Made by a program: the position numbers and the translations under genes. Below the pieces are notes generated by a model. That model was not told the origin of the DNA, searched no databases, and saw nothing but the letters and a program-made list of their open reading frames with translations. From assembly GCA_030433805.1 (NCBI GenBank), contig JARUXA010000002.1:1-64000 (forward strand): 64,000 nucleotides of DNA. Direction: 5' to 3'. Position 1 is the stretch's first letter, and each line of letters starts with the position of its first letter. Of the stretch, positions 35,195-44,325 are shown piece by piece. The DNA comes from Sphingomonas sp. PsM26. Lineage in GTDB: Bacteria; Pseudomonadota; Alphaproteobacteria; Sphingomonadales; Sphingomonadaceae.

Positions 35195-36556
35195 TTATCC
35201 CGCCAATGCCTCGCCCATTTGGCGGATCGCGGCGATCTTTGCATGGAATGGTGCCCAATCATCGCGCGTATCGATCGCCGCCCAGATCGCCTCGACCTCG
35301 TCGATCAGCATCGAACACGGTGCGCTTGACCAATAGGGGTGGGTACGCGCTTTCCGCGGCGCATAGCCCGCGAGCGCGGCGCGCAGGGGATCGAAAGCCT
35401 CGCCCTCCGGAACGGTGCCGCCGAAGGCGTCGAAGAAGAAGTGGTCGATCCCGATCGCGCTCTGCGTAAGGCCCTGTTCGATCGTCTGGACCAGCGCGCG
35501 GTCGCGCACCGGCTCCTGCGGCACCACGCCAAGCCGCCAAAGGATCGCGTCAGACACGGCGCGTTGATAACGCTCCGGGAAGGTCTCGAGGATGTCGATA
35601 AGCGGCTGCGCCTCGCTGACGGTGCGCAGGGCGACTGCGAGTTGCATCGCATTCCAGTGGATCGCCTCGGGCTGGCGACCGAAGGCGTAAAGCCCCGCGT
35701 GGTCGAAATAAGCCGCGGTAAACGCCGGGTCCCACGTCGGTGCCCAGCGCCACGGGCCATAGTCGAAGCTTTCGCCCGTCACGTTGATGTTGTCGGTGTT
35801 GAGCACTCCGTGGACGAACCCGGCCGCCATATAGCTTGCCGCGAGCGTCGCGGTCCGCCCGACGACCAGGTCGAGCAGCCGCGCAGGCGCGTCTTCGCCT
35901 GGTTCCTCTCTATACAGGTTGCGGAGCACATATCCGACCAGACGAGTCATGCTCTCCGCATCGCGCAGATAGGCGAGCCGCTGGAACGTGCCGATCCGGA
36001 TGTGGCTGTGGCTGAGCCGCACCAGCACCGCCGAGCGCGTCGGCGATGGCTCGTCGTTGCGCTCCAACTCCTCACCGGTTTCGATCAGCGAGAAACTCCG
36101 CGACGTCGGCACGCCCAGCGCCTCGAGCATCTCGGTCGCGAGCACTTCGCGCATCCCGCCCTTGAGCGTCAGTCGACCGTCGCCGAAGCGGCTCCACGGC
36201 GTCGTCCCCGATCCCTTGGTGGCGAGGTCCATCAGCCGGTCGCGGTCATCGCGCAACTGCGCGAACAGGAACCCCCGGCCGTCGCCGATCTCGGGGTTGT
36301 AGTTGCGGAACTGATGGCCGTGATAGCGCAGCGCAAGCGGCTGCTCGAGGCTGCCCGGCATCGCCGCGAAGCGCCCGAAATGCTCGATCCATTCCGCGGC
36401 ACCGAGATCACCAAGCCCCACCTCCGCCGCGGCGCGATCGTTACGGAATCGCAGGTGGGTTTCGGGGAAATTCGCCGCGGCGACAGGATCATAGAATGCG
36501 TCGCCGAGATCGAGGATCGCGGTTTCGGGGCGATAGGGTTGCGGGTGCTGGTCCAT
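35195..36556 (-). CDS. selO: Protein adenylyltransferase SelO/YdiU
   Basis: A 453-residue pseudokinase-fold enzyme of the SelO family, which transfers AMP to Ser, Thr or Tyr of target proteins, linked in other bacteria to redox control. Family motifs are present: RYHGHQFRNYNPEIGDGRG, GSGTTPWSRFGDGRLTLK, and the metal-binding section LNTDNINVTGESFDYGP. It is slightly shorter than the E. coli protein (478). The start ATG 36556 gives MDQHPQPYRPETAILDLGDA, fitting the family. It begins just 37 bases from the divergent hydrolase gene. Confidence 0.92.
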   Translation of the reverse strand: MDQHPQPYRPETAILDLGDAFYDPVAAANFPETHLRFRNDRAAAEVGLGDLGAAEWIEHFGRFAAMPGSLEQPLALRYHGHQFRNYNPEIGDGRGFLFAQLRDDRDRLMDLATKGSGTTPWSRFGDGRLTLKGGMREVLATEMLEALGVPTSRSFSLIETGEELERNDEPSPTRSAVLVRLSHSHIRIGTFQRLAYLRDAESMTRLVGYVLRNLYREEPGEDAPARLLDLVVGRTATLAASYMAAGFVHGVLNTDNINVTGESFDYGPWRWAPTWDPAFTAAYFDHAGLYAFGRQPEAIHWNAMQLAVALRTVSEAQPLIDILETFPERYQRAVSDAILWRLGVVPQEPVRDRALVQTIEQGLTQSAIGIDHFFFDAFGGTVPEGEAFDPLRAALAGYAPRKARTHPYWSSAPCSMLIDEVEAIWAAIDTRDDWAPFHAKIAAIRQMGEALAG

Positions 36557-36593
36557 ACGTGAATATGGAGGGTACCAACCGCAGGACGCAACC

Positions 36594-37469
36594 ATGCCAC
36601 CGTATGAAAACCGATATTGGTGGTCCAATGACGGCCTCCGCCTCCATTATCGGGACTATCCGGGTCCTGCCGATCGCCCGCCGATCCTGTGTCTGCCCGG
36701 TCTGACGCGCAACGCGCGCGACTATCACGACCTTGCGCGGCGCCTGTCCCCCGACTGGCGCGTGATCGCGATCGACCTGCGCGGGCGCGGCGACAGCGGT
36801 TATGCCAAGGACCCGATGAGCTATGTGCCGCTCACCTATGTCCAGGACGTGGAGGCGTTGCTGCGCGAACTGGACGTAGCGCGCTACGTCGCGTTCGGCA
36901 CGTCGCTCGGCGGGATCGTCGCGATGCTGCTGGCGGGGACCGCTCGCGAGAGACTGGCGGGGTTGGTGCTCAACGACGTCGGCCCGGAGATCAGCCCCGA
37001 GGGCCTGTCGCGGATCCGCAGCTATGTCGGCAAGTCCAACACCTGGCCGACCTGGCTCCACGCCGCGCGCGCGGTCGCGGAGGCGAACGAGTCGGTCTAT
37101 CCCGACTTCCAGCTCGAGGACTGGCTCGCGATGGCCAAGCGGTTGTACCGGCTCAACAGCGCCGGGCGGATCGTGCTCGATTACGACATGAAGATCGCCG
37201 AGCCGTTCCGCGTTCCCGGCAACGAAGCGGGGCCCGACATGTGGCGCGCGCTCGACGGGTTGAAGACCGTGCCCACGTTGCTGGTGCGCGGCGCGACCTC
37301 GGACGTGCTCGCGGCGAATGTTGCCGAGCGGATGGCCGGGGTGCTGGAGCAGGGCGACCTCCTTACGATCCCCGCCACCGGCCATGCGCCGACGCTCGAC
37401 GAACCCGACGCGATCGCTGCGATCGACCGGCTGCTCGCCCGGATCGCCGCGGAACCCGCTTCGGGCTGA
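36594..37469 (+). CDS. Alpha/beta hydrolase
   Basis: A 291-residue alpha/beta-hydrolase-fold enzyme. The oxyanion region is LCLPGLTRNARDY, the nucleophile Ser104 lies in the elbow GTSLGG, and the catalytic His is in ATGHAPTLDEPDA close to the C-terminus. DLRGRGDSGYA is typical of the epoxide-hydrolase and haloperoxidase-like group. No signal peptide. The substrate is not readable. It is followed after 35 bases by an SDR gene, so the two may be co-transcribed. Confidence 0.85.
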   Translation: MPPYENRYWWSNDGLRLHYRDYPGPADRPPILCLPGLTRNARDYHDLARRLSPDWRVIAIDLRGRGDSGYAKDPMSYVPLTYVQDVEALLRELDVARYVAFGTSLGGIVAMLLAGTARERLAGLVLNDVGPEISPEGLSRIRSYVGKSNTWPTWLHAARAVAEANESVYPDFQLEDWLAMAKRLYRLNSAGRIVLDYDMKIAEPFRVPGNEAGPDMWRALDGLKTVPTLLVRGATSDVLAANVAERMAGVLEQGDLLTIPATGHAPTLDEPDAIAAIDRLLARIAAEPASG

Positions 37470-37504
37470 GGCGTATCCAAGGGACTGAAACCGGGAGCCC
37501 TTGC

Positions 37505-38263
37505 ATGACCGACTTGTCCGACGCGCATACCGCGATGCCGAGCCTGAAGGGCAAGCGGGTGATCATCACCGGTGGCACCACCGGCATCGGTCGCGCGATC
37601 GCCGTGCTGCTGGCGAGCGAAGGCGCGCGCGTCTTTATCTGCGGTCGCAGTGACGAACACCTGGCTGATGCGCTCGCGCGGATCCGCGAAGTGGGCGAGG
37701 GCGACGGGATCACGCTCGACCTGTCGCATGAGGCGAGTCCCAAGGCGTTCGTCGCGGCGGGCAAGGCGTATCTCGGAGGGGTCGATGTCTCGGTGATCAA
37801 CGCCGCGGTCGCCGCGGAGGGCCTGAGCGACATGTCCGAGGAGGAGGTCCGCTATGCCATTGCGACCAACTTCACCGGCTATCTGATGACCGCGCACGCC
37901 TCGATCTCCGCGCTCGATGGCGCGGGCGACATCGTGTTGATCGGGTCGATGAGCGCGCATGTGCTCGGACCCAACTCCACGGTCTATGCCGGGATTAAAT
38001 ACGGCATCCAGGGCTTTGCCGAGGCGTTCCGCCGCGAGATGGGGCCGAAGGGCGTGCGCGTATCGCTGGTCGAACCCGGTCTTACCGGATCGACGATGCA
38101 GGAACCCGAATCGCCGCCCGAGAAGCAGCGCGAGAAGATCCGCGATGAAACCTCGCTGCGCGCGGAAGACATTGCGGTCGGCGTGCAGTACATCCTGACG
38201 CAGCCACGCCGCACGGTTATCCAGCAGCTCACCATCTCGCCGCGGAACCAGGATTCAGAATGA
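37505..38263 (+). CDS. Short-chain dehydrogenase/reductase
   Basis: A 252-residue SDR oxidoreductase. The cofactor motif GGTTGIGRA is at about residues 23-31 and ICGRSDEH suggests NADP preference. The catalytic set is Ser in LIGSMSAHVLG and Tyr/Lys in YAGIKYG. NAAVA replaces the usual NNAG. The stop overlaps the glycosidase-family gene (ATGA). The partnership suggests oxidation or reduction of a sugar-derived or lipid alcohol, but this is inferred from position only. Confidence 0.85.
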   Translation: MTDLSDAHTAMPSLKGKRVIITGGTTGIGRAIAVLLASEGARVFICGRSDEHLADALARIREVGEGDGITLDLSHEASPKAFVAAGKAYLGGVDVSVINAAVAAEGLSDMSEEEVRYAIATNFTGYLMTAHASISALDGAGDIVLIGSMSAHVLGPNSTVYAGIKYGIQGFAEAFRREMGPKGVRVSLVEPGLTGSTMQEPESPPEKQREKIRDETSLRAEDIAVGVQYILTQPRRTVIQQLTISPRNQDSE

Positions 38264-39387
38264 CCTTTCCCCATGACGCGCTGATCTTCACCCCCGCCGA
38301 CGTCGACCTGAGCAAGTCTCCGCTCGCCGGACAGATCGACGCCGAGACCTATGTCCTCGGCGCGTTCAATCCCGGGATGACGCGGCTCCCCAACGGTAAT
38401 CTGCTGCTGATGGTCCGGATCGCCGAGGCGCTGCGGACTCCTATCAAGGAGCAGCAGATCCACGCAATCCGCTGGCATGACGGCGGTTTCTGCCTCGATG
38501 CATGGCCGCTCGATTTCGTCGACACGGCCGACCCGCGCAAGTTCATGATGCGCGGCGGCGGGTGGAAGGTAATGGCGCTGACCTCGCTGTCGTGGCTGCT
38601 CCCGGTCGAACTCAACGCCGACGGCACGGCGGTGGTGGCGGTGCATTACGACAAGGCGATCGCACCGCAGGCCTCCTACCAATGCTACGGCGTCGAGGAT
38701 GCGCGGATCAGCAAGGTCGGCGATCGCTATCTGATGACGACCTGCTCGGTCAGCCCGGAGCGGCATTCGACGACGCTGTACAGTTCGGACAATGCGCTCG
38801 ATTGGACGCTCGAGGGGATCGTGCTCGATCACCAGAACAAGGACATGCTGATCTTCGAAGGGCTGGTCGGCGGCAAATATTGGGCACAGACGCGGCCCTT
38901 GGGCGACCTGTATTTCGCCTATCCGCCGGGGAGCGAATGGCGCGCGGGGCCGTCGATCAACCTGTCGACCTCGCCCGATGCGCTCCACTGGAAGCCGCAC
39001 GAGCGCCCCGGTATCCGCCCGCATTCGGCGACGATGGCGACCGCGCGGATGGGCGGCGGCACCCCGCCGATCCTGGTCGACGGGCCGGACGGCGGTGGCT
39101 GGCTGAGCCTGTGGCACGGGGTCGAGCCGATGGGCGTGGTCGGCGTGTATCGCACCTATTGGTCGCTGCTCGACCGCGACGACCCGAGCCGCGTGCTCCG
39201 CACCAGCCACGACGCGCTGATCGAAGCGAACCCGGCGCTGACCGATCCGCTGCGCGAGCAGATGTATATCGACAACGTCGTGTTTACTACGGGCATTGCC
39301 GACGCGGGCGACCATTATGTCGTCGCGAGCGGGGAGGCGGATCTGGCGTGCCGGATCTCGCATTTGCCAAAGACGCTGTTTGGGTAA
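38260..39387 (+). CDS. Glycoside hydrolase family 130-like protein
   Basis: A 375-residue five-bladed beta-propeller protein resembling GH130, a family of mannosyl-glycoside phosphorylases and hydrolases. The family's GxEDxR motif is visible as YGVEDARI at residues 143-150; Asp147 is the usual proton donor of the phosphorylases. NPGMTRLPNGNLLL and an arginine-containing blade 1 (MVRIAEAL) also fit. No signal peptide, so cytoplasmic. It is translationally coupled to the SDR gene. Whether it is a phosphorylase or hydrolase depends on phosphate-binding Arg/His residues I cannot place with certainty. Confidence 0.75.
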   Translation: MTFPHDALIFTPADVDLSKSPLAGQIDAETYVLGAFNPGMTRLPNGNLLLMVRIAEALRTPIKEQQIHAIRWHDGGFCLDAWPLDFVDTADPRKFMMRGGGWKVMALTSLSWLLPVELNADGTAVVAVHYDKAIAPQASYQCYGVEDARISKVGDRYLMTTCSVSPERHSTTLYSSDNALDWTLEGIVLDHQNKDMLIFEGLVGGKYWAQTRPLGDLYFAYPPGSEWRAGPSINLSTSPDALHWKPHERPGIRPHSATMATARMGGGTPPILVDGPDGGGWLSLWHGVEPMGVVGVYRTYWSLLDRDDPSRVLRTSHDALIEANPALTDPLREQMYIDNVVFTTGIADAGDHYVVASGEADLACRISHLPKTLFG

Positions 39388-39457
39388 TCCCGTTGGGGTG
39401 GGGAAGGCGGCTCCCGCCCACTTGCCGACGTTTGCGCCAACGTGACATGTTGGGCCT

Positions 39458-39892
39458 ATGAACGCCGATCTTGAAGCCGCGGTGCAACCCGCAACGCTCA
39501 TTTTACCTATCGATCAACGTTTCGAGGTTGAACGGGAGGAGGACCTTCACGCAGCTTTGGAGGGCTTGTCTCTCCTATCATCGGGACAAGCCGCAAAGCT
39601 CATTCGAGGCTCAGACCACTTTATCCAAGCTGTTCGGCATGAAGACCTTTGGGCGGTCACAACTCGCAAAGGCAGCTACTTCACGCTTGCGTCGTTCACG
39701 GCCGCAATGTCGACTGATTATAGCGACCGGGAGGTGAAGGAGAGCCGTGCCGCTGGATCAATTTGGAAGCGCATCAAACGAAGCATCCTTTCGCCTGCCC
39801 CTGAGCGGTCGCTCAGCACAGGGCAGGTGCGGACACTTTTCAGTGAATTTTTTGCCGGCAGGAAGTTCAGCCTGCCACAATCTGGTGCGTAA
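39458..39892 (+). CDS. Unknown protein in a lower-GC patch
   Basis: A 144-residue soluble protein not matching any family I know. It has an acidic helical N-terminal part (FEVEREEDLHAALEGLSLLS), a mid section with WAVTTRKGSYFTLASF and a basic C-terminal part (SIWKRIKRSILSPAPE). Codon use is visibly less GC-rich at third positions than in the flanking genes, which points to recent acquisition. It is isolated, 71 bases after the GH130 gene. Confidence 0.55.
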   Translation: MNADLEAAVQPATLILPIDQRFEVEREEDLHAALEGLSLLSSGQAAKLIRGSDHFIQAVRHEDLWAVTTRKGSYFTLASFTAAMSTDYSDREVKESRAAGSIWKRIKRSILSPAPERSLSTGQVRTLFSEFFAGRKFSLPQSGA

Positions 39893-40038
39893 ACGTAACG
39901 ACCGTTGACCTCCCAGGTTGCGACGTTCAGCCGCGATGAAAGCGACTACCGTCCCCGGAAGCTGACCGACAGCTTTTAGGCGTCAAAGCAGACGGACCGG
40001 AAACGCTCAGTTGCAGACGTTCGCGTTCGGTTTATTAT

Positions 40039-40365
40039 ATGCGTATGGACGAACTACGGTTGGTGCTCTGGCGCGAGAAAAGTGCGGTGTTGGGTATCGG
40101 TGTTTTAATATTAGTGATTATCCTAGTCCCATTTTTACGGAATTCGGGACCTGTTACTACAGAGATGGGAACCATTGTAGGCTTCGAGAGCCGACCGGAC
40201 ATTGACGGGGACTACCCTATAGTCGTTGTAAAGCTCGGCAATGGCCTGACAGAGCAGGTTAGAACGACGTCAGTCTTACTCAATGGCTGTGCGAAAGGGC
40301 GTGTTATCGCTCTCACTAGAAGAGCGCATAGCGTCCAAGTCGCTCCCAGGGCATGCGAACAGTAG
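40039..40365 (+). CDS. Single-pass membrane protein of unknown function
   Basis: A 108-residue protein with a basic start (MRMDELRLVLWREK), one membrane helix (about 15-34, AVLGIGVLILVIILVPFL) and a C-terminal, probably periplasmic beta-rich part with two cysteines (LNGCAKGR and APRACEQ). It lies in the same lower-GC patch as the preceding unknown gene. ATG 40045 (MDELRL) is an alternative start. No homologue recognised; coding is supported by the helix and the clean reading frame. Confidence 0.5.
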   Translation: MRMDELRLVLWREKSAVLGIGVLILVIILVPFLRNSGPVTTEMGTIVGFESRPDIDGDYPIVVVKLGNGLTEQVRTTSVLLNGCAKGRVIALTRRAHSVQVAPRACEQ

Positions 40366-40430
40366 CAATTTCGCAGAAGTCCGTATGTCCGCTCCCCACC
40401 CAATACACGACAGTCGAAACTGAGATCACC

Positions 40431-41372
40431 CTACGCAGCTTGCGATGAGCGCTCGTCGTCGGCGGGGCCGTCCAGCCAGTCCCCTCCCGGGTCGCCAAGC
40501 GTGCGGATCCAGATGGTGCCGCCGTCGTTCTTGGCCTGATACATCAGCCGGTCTGCAACACCGACATGCGCCTTGTCGACACCGGTTTCGCTGAGGTTCA
40601 GCACCAGGGCGCCGATGCTACAGCCAAGCGGGAACGGCGTCTGCATGCAGTTCATCTCCAGATGCAGGGTCGTGGCGCGGCGGTAGCCTTCGGCTTCGCT
40701 GTCGACCGGCAGGAACAGCAGGAATTCGTCGCCCCCGATCCGGGCGAACACATCGTTCGGTCGGATCAGGTCACGGACCCCGTGCGCGAACGCCTGGAGG
40801 GCTTCGTCCCCCGCGGCATGGCCGTGCCGGTCGTTGATCTGCTTGAAGCCATCGAGATCGACATAGGCGAGGATGCCCCACGCGCGATGCCGCGCAACCG
40901 CACCGGCATTGTCGTAGAAAGCCTGCTCGTTGGCGAGCCCGGTCAAGGAATCGCTGCGTGCGCGATGCCACTCGCGATCGTACGAGCGGCGCGTGCCGGC
41001 CATCAGGACGATGATGATCGCCACCGCCAGCAGACGCATGGCCATGTTCCAGGCGATCGCCGTATGGCCGAGCGGATAGGCTTCCAGCCCGTTCGCGGCG
41101 AGCGATACCGCGACGCACGCGGCGCTGGTCAGCGCGGCCTCGCGCCATCCCAGGGTCCAGGCGGGCATGCACAGGATCAGCAGGTAGATCGGGCCGAACC
41201 AGAGGGTATTTCCGGTCGCATAATCGGCGAGCCCGACGATCACGACCGCTGCGGCGGTCAGGGCGCGTGCCCGGGCGCGCGAGAGTGCGGTCGTCCAGGC
41301 AATCAACGCGTCCAGCCGGTCATGCCAGCGCCGGGGGGGCGGCATCGCTTGAAGAGACAATGGTCTATTCAT
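40431..41372 (-). CDS. Membrane-bound diguanylate cyclase
   Basis: A 313-residue protein with three to four membrane helices (about 38-135) followed by a GGDEF domain. The active site is ARIGGDEFLLFLP (about residue 232), and the product-inhibition site RxxD is present as RPND exactly five residues before it. DGFKQINDRHGH is the substrate loop. So it is probably an active, feedback-inhibited c-di-GMP synthase. Start ATG 41372 (MNRPLSLQAM) is chosen because the longer frame upstream has no membrane or domain features. No EAL domain. Confidence 0.88.
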   Translation of the reverse strand: MNRPLSLQAMPPPRRWHDRLDALIAWTTALSRARARALTAAAVVIVGLADYATGNTLWFGPIYLLILCMPAWTLGWREAALTSAACVAVSLAANGLEAYPLGHTAIAWNMAMRLLAVAIIIVLMAGTRRSYDREWHRARSDSLTGLANEQAFYDNAGAVARHRAWGILAYVDLDGFKQINDRHGHAAGDEALQAFAHGVRDLIRPNDVFARIGGDEFLLFLPVDSEAEGYRRATTLHLEMNCMQTPFPLGCSIGALVLNLSETGVDKAHVGVADRLMYQAKNDGGTIWIRTLGDPGGDWLDGPADDERSSQAA

Positions 41373-41577
41373 TTGGGTGCCGTAACGATCATAAGGTAAA
41401 GCTTGTGTTACCATGCCACCGGCGGGTCGCACCGGCGGGAGAGGACTGCACTGACGCAGCTTCGTCGCGCCGTCACCTTGGCGTTTACCTGGCAGGCGAA
41501 CCGCCCATCGCGCCAACGCCAGCCCTCCGACACGACGGGGCTGGTTTTGCGCCGCGGAGTCGGTAAGCACGCCCGCA

Positions 41578-42714
41578 ATGCGCGCCGTGAACATCCTCCA
41601 TCTGCACTCGACCTTCTCGCCGGGCGGGAAGGCGGCGCGTTGCGTGCGGCTGATCAATGCGTTCGGCGCCACTGCGCGCCATACGATCGCCTCCAGTATG
41701 GACGGCGCATATGGCGCCCAGAGCGGGATCGCGTCGGGCATCGATTACGAGATCGCGCAGAACCCGCCGCCGCTGACGGGTGGCCCCTCGGTCCAGCGGT
41801 ACGAGGCGATCGCGGCGTATATGCGCCGGTTCGATCTGGTGCTGACGTATGATTGGGGCGCGATCGACGGGGTGATGGCGAAGCGCGTGTCGTCCAAAGG
41901 AATGCCCCCGGTGGTGCATCACGAGGATGGCTTCGATGCCGACGAAGCCGACGGGCTCAAGCCGCAACGCAACCTGTATCGCCGTTTCGCGCTGACCAAG
42001 GCCGATGCGCTCGTCGTGCCGTCGCAGACGCTCGAAGGGATCGCGCTCAAGACGTGGAAACAGCCGCGCGACCGCGTCCACCGGATCGCCACCGGAGTCG
42101 ACACTGCGCTGTACGCCAAGAAGCCCGACCCCAAGGCGATCCCGGGTTTCAAGCGCAAGCCGGGCGAAGTCGTCATCGGCACGCTCGCTGGCCTGCGCGC
42201 GGTCAAGGACCTGCCGATGCTGGTGCGGGCGGTCGGGGGCCTGTCGGGTAAAGTGCGTCTGGTCATCGTCGGGGAAGGGCCCGAGCGACAGGCGATTCTC
42301 GACACCGCCGAGCGCATGGGGATGGAGAGCCAGCTCGTGCTTCCCGGCTTCCTGCCGGATCCGCATCGCTACATCGGCTTGTTCGACATCCTCGCGCTGT
42401 CCTCGAGGAGCGAGCAGCTGCCGATCGCGGTGATCGAGGGGATGGCGGCGGGCCTGCCGATCGTGGCCACCCCGGTCGGAGACATCCTGGCGATGGTTTC
42501 GCCCGACAATCACAGCTTTATCGAACGGCGCACGCATGAAGTGGCTTTGCGCGATTCACTGCAGACCTTATGTGATGCCACGCCCGAGCAGCGCGGCTGG
42601 CTGGGGCAGAAGAATCGGGCAAAGGCGATCGCGGAATTTGACGAGGCGACGATGATTGCGCGGTATCGCGCGTTATACTCCACGGTCCTCGGCCAGCCAG
42701 GCCGGCTGGGCTGA
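41578..42714 (+). CDS. Glycosyltransferase family 4-like
   Basis: A 378-residue GT-B-fold glycosyltransferase. The N-terminal domain begins NILHLHSTFSPGGKAARCVR. The C-terminal nucleotide-sugar domain shows GTLAGLRAVKDLPMLVRAVG, GEGPERQAILDTA and the family EX7E-type segment EQLPIAVIEGMAAGLPIVAT. No signal peptide. Probably a cytoplasmic enzyme of exopolysaccharide or LPS synthesis; no other polysaccharide gene is adjacent, so the acceptor is unknown. Confidence 0.85.
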   Translation: MRAVNILHLHSTFSPGGKAARCVRLINAFGATARHTIASSMDGAYGAQSGIASGIDYEIAQNPPPLTGGPSVQRYEAIAAYMRRFDLVLTYDWGAIDGVMAKRVSSKGMPPVVHHEDGFDADEADGLKPQRNLYRRFALTKADALVVPSQTLEGIALKTWKQPRDRVHRIATGVDTALYAKKPDPKAIPGFKRKPGEVVIGTLAGLRAVKDLPMLVRAVGGLSGKVRLVIVGEGPERQAILDTAERMGMESQLVLPGFLPDPHRYIGLFDILALSSRSEQLPIAVIEGMAAGLPIVATPVGDILAMVSPDNHSFIERRTHEVALRDSLQTLCDATPEQRGWLGQKNRAKAIAEFDEATMIARYRALYSTVLGQPGRLG

Positions 42715-42781
42715 TTCACGATTTGCCGCTGATGGCATCCAACGCCTATATCGAACGTATGTTAACCCGGGAGCCGTTCAC

Positions 42782-44185
42782 TTGTTCAAAGGTTTGAAGC
42801 CCATCGTTTATGGAGGCCGCGAGGTCTGGCCGCTCGTTGAGGGCGGTAAGGGCGTCGCCGCGACCAACCATGCGAGCGCGGGCGCCTGGGCCGCGGCTGG
42901 CGGGATCGGGACGGTATCGGCGGTCAACGCCGACAGCTACGATCCCGACGGCAAGATCATCCCGCAGGTCTATACCAAGCTGACCCGGCGCGAACGCCAT
43001 GAGGAACTGATCGAGTTCGCGATCGAGGGCGCGGTCCAGCAGGTCCAGCGCGCCTATGATATTGCGGGCGGCCAGGGCGCGATCAACATCAACGTGCTGT
43101 GGGAAATGGGCGGCGCGCAGCGGATCCTGAACGGCGTGCTCGAACGCACCCGTGGTCTCGTCGCGGGTGTCACCTGCGGCGCGGGGATGCCGTACAAGCT
43201 GAGCGAGATCGCCTCGTCCTACGAGGTCAGCTATCTCCCGATCGTCAGCTCGGGCCGTGCCTTCCGCGCCTTGTGGAAGCGTGCCTATTCCAAGGCGGCG
43301 GACTATCTGTCGGCGGTCGTTTATGAGGACCCGTGGCTCGCGGGCGGGCATAATGGTCTGTCCAACGCCGAGGATCCGTTGCAGCCGCAGGACCCGTATC
43401 CCCGCGTCAAGGCGCTGCGCGACACGATGCGCGAAGGCGGCATTTCGGACGACGTGCCGATCGTAATGGCGGGCGGCGTCTGGTATTTGCGCGACTGGTC
43501 CGACTGGATCGACAATCCCGAGCTCGGCGCGATCGCCTTCCAGTTCGGCACGCGCCCGCTGCTGACGCAGGAAAGCCCGATCCCCGAGGATTGGAAGGCG
43601 CGCCTCACCAATATCCAGGAAGGCGAGGTGCTGCTGCATCGCTTCTCCCCGACCGGTTTCTATTCGAGCGCGGTGCTCAACCCGTTCCTGCGGCATCTGC
43701 AGGCACGCTCGGAGCGCCAGATCGCCTTCTCGACGCAGAGCGCGGGCGACCACACGTTCCAGCTCGATGTCGGCGTGAAGGGCAAGAACTTCTGGGTCAC
43801 GCGCAACGATCTGCTCAGCGCGCGCGAATGGTTCGGCGCGGGGTATACCGACGCGCTCAAGACGCCGGACAACACGCTCGTCTTCGTGACGCCCGAGGAC
43901 AAGGGCGTGATCCGCAAGGATCAGGCGGATTGCATGGGCTGTCTCAGCCAGTGCTCCTTCTCGTCCTGGTCGGATACGGAGACCAACTCGACCGGTCGCC
44001 TCGCCGATCCGCGCAGCTTCTGCATCCAGAAAACGCTGCAGGACATCGCGCACGGTGGTGACGTCGAGCAGAATCTGATGTTCGCCGGGCATGGCGCGTA
44101 TCAGTTCAAGCGTGATCCGTTCTATTCGAACGGGTTCGTGCCGACGGTGAAGCAGCTAGTGGATCGCATCCTGACGGGTGACTGA
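42782..44185 (+). CDS. Nitronate monooxygenase-like flavoprotein with C-terminal cysteine cluster
   Basis: A 467-residue TIM-barrel FMN protein of the nitronate monooxygenase / 2-nitropropane dioxygenase superfamily. The barrel shows GGIGTVSAVNAD, IVMAGGVWYLRDW and AIAFQFGTRPLL. The last 100 residues are an extension with Cys384, Cys387, Cys391 and Cys414 (DCMGCLSQC then RSFC), resembling the CX2CX3C-Xn-C iron-sulfur pattern of other TIM-barrel flavoenzymes. The start is TTG 42782, with GGGAG eight bases upstream; no in-frame ATG fits. Typical members have about 320-360 residues, so this is a long form; true activity unknown. Confidence 0.75.
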   Translation: MFKGLKPIVYGGREVWPLVEGGKGVAATNHASAGAWAAAGGIGTVSAVNADSYDPDGKIIPQVYTKLTRRERHEELIEFAIEGAVQQVQRAYDIAGGQGAININVLWEMGGAQRILNGVLERTRGLVAGVTCGAGMPYKLSEIASSYEVSYLPIVSSGRAFRALWKRAYSKAADYLSAVVYEDPWLAGGHNGLSNAEDPLQPQDPYPRVKALRDTMREGGISDDVPIVMAGGVWYLRDWSDWIDNPELGAIAFQFGTRPLLTQESPIPEDWKARLTNIQEGEVLLHRFSPTGFYSSAVLNPFLRHLQARSERQIAFSTQSAGDHTFQLDVGVKGKNFWVTRNDLLSAREWFGAGYTDALKTPDNTLVFVTPEDKGVIRKDQADCMGCLSQCSFSSWSDTETNSTGRLADPRSFCIQKTLQDIAHGGDVEQNLMFAGHGAYQFKRDPFYSNGFVPTVKQLVDRILTGD

Positions 44186-44217
44186 GGGGCGAACTCTCCA
44201 ATCTCATCACTTACTGC

Positions 44218-44325
44218 GCTTCCCCGGCGAAGGCCGGGGCCCAGTAGCGTAGGTTTTGGTAATGGAGCGCAGCGGCCAGCATTCTCCTGTTTCGCTACTG
44301 GGCCCCGGCCTTCGCCGGGGAAGCG
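44218..44325. repeat. Inverted repeat pair, family B (second copy)
   Basis: Arms at 44218-44247 and 44293-44325 are reverse complements around the core CCCCGGCGAAGGCCGGGGCC then CAGTAGCG. The sequence matches the pair at 25091-25195; here pairing extends through GTAGC/GCTAC. The centre of about 45 bases differs from the other copy. Located 33 bases after the flavoprotein stop. Confidence 0.88.
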
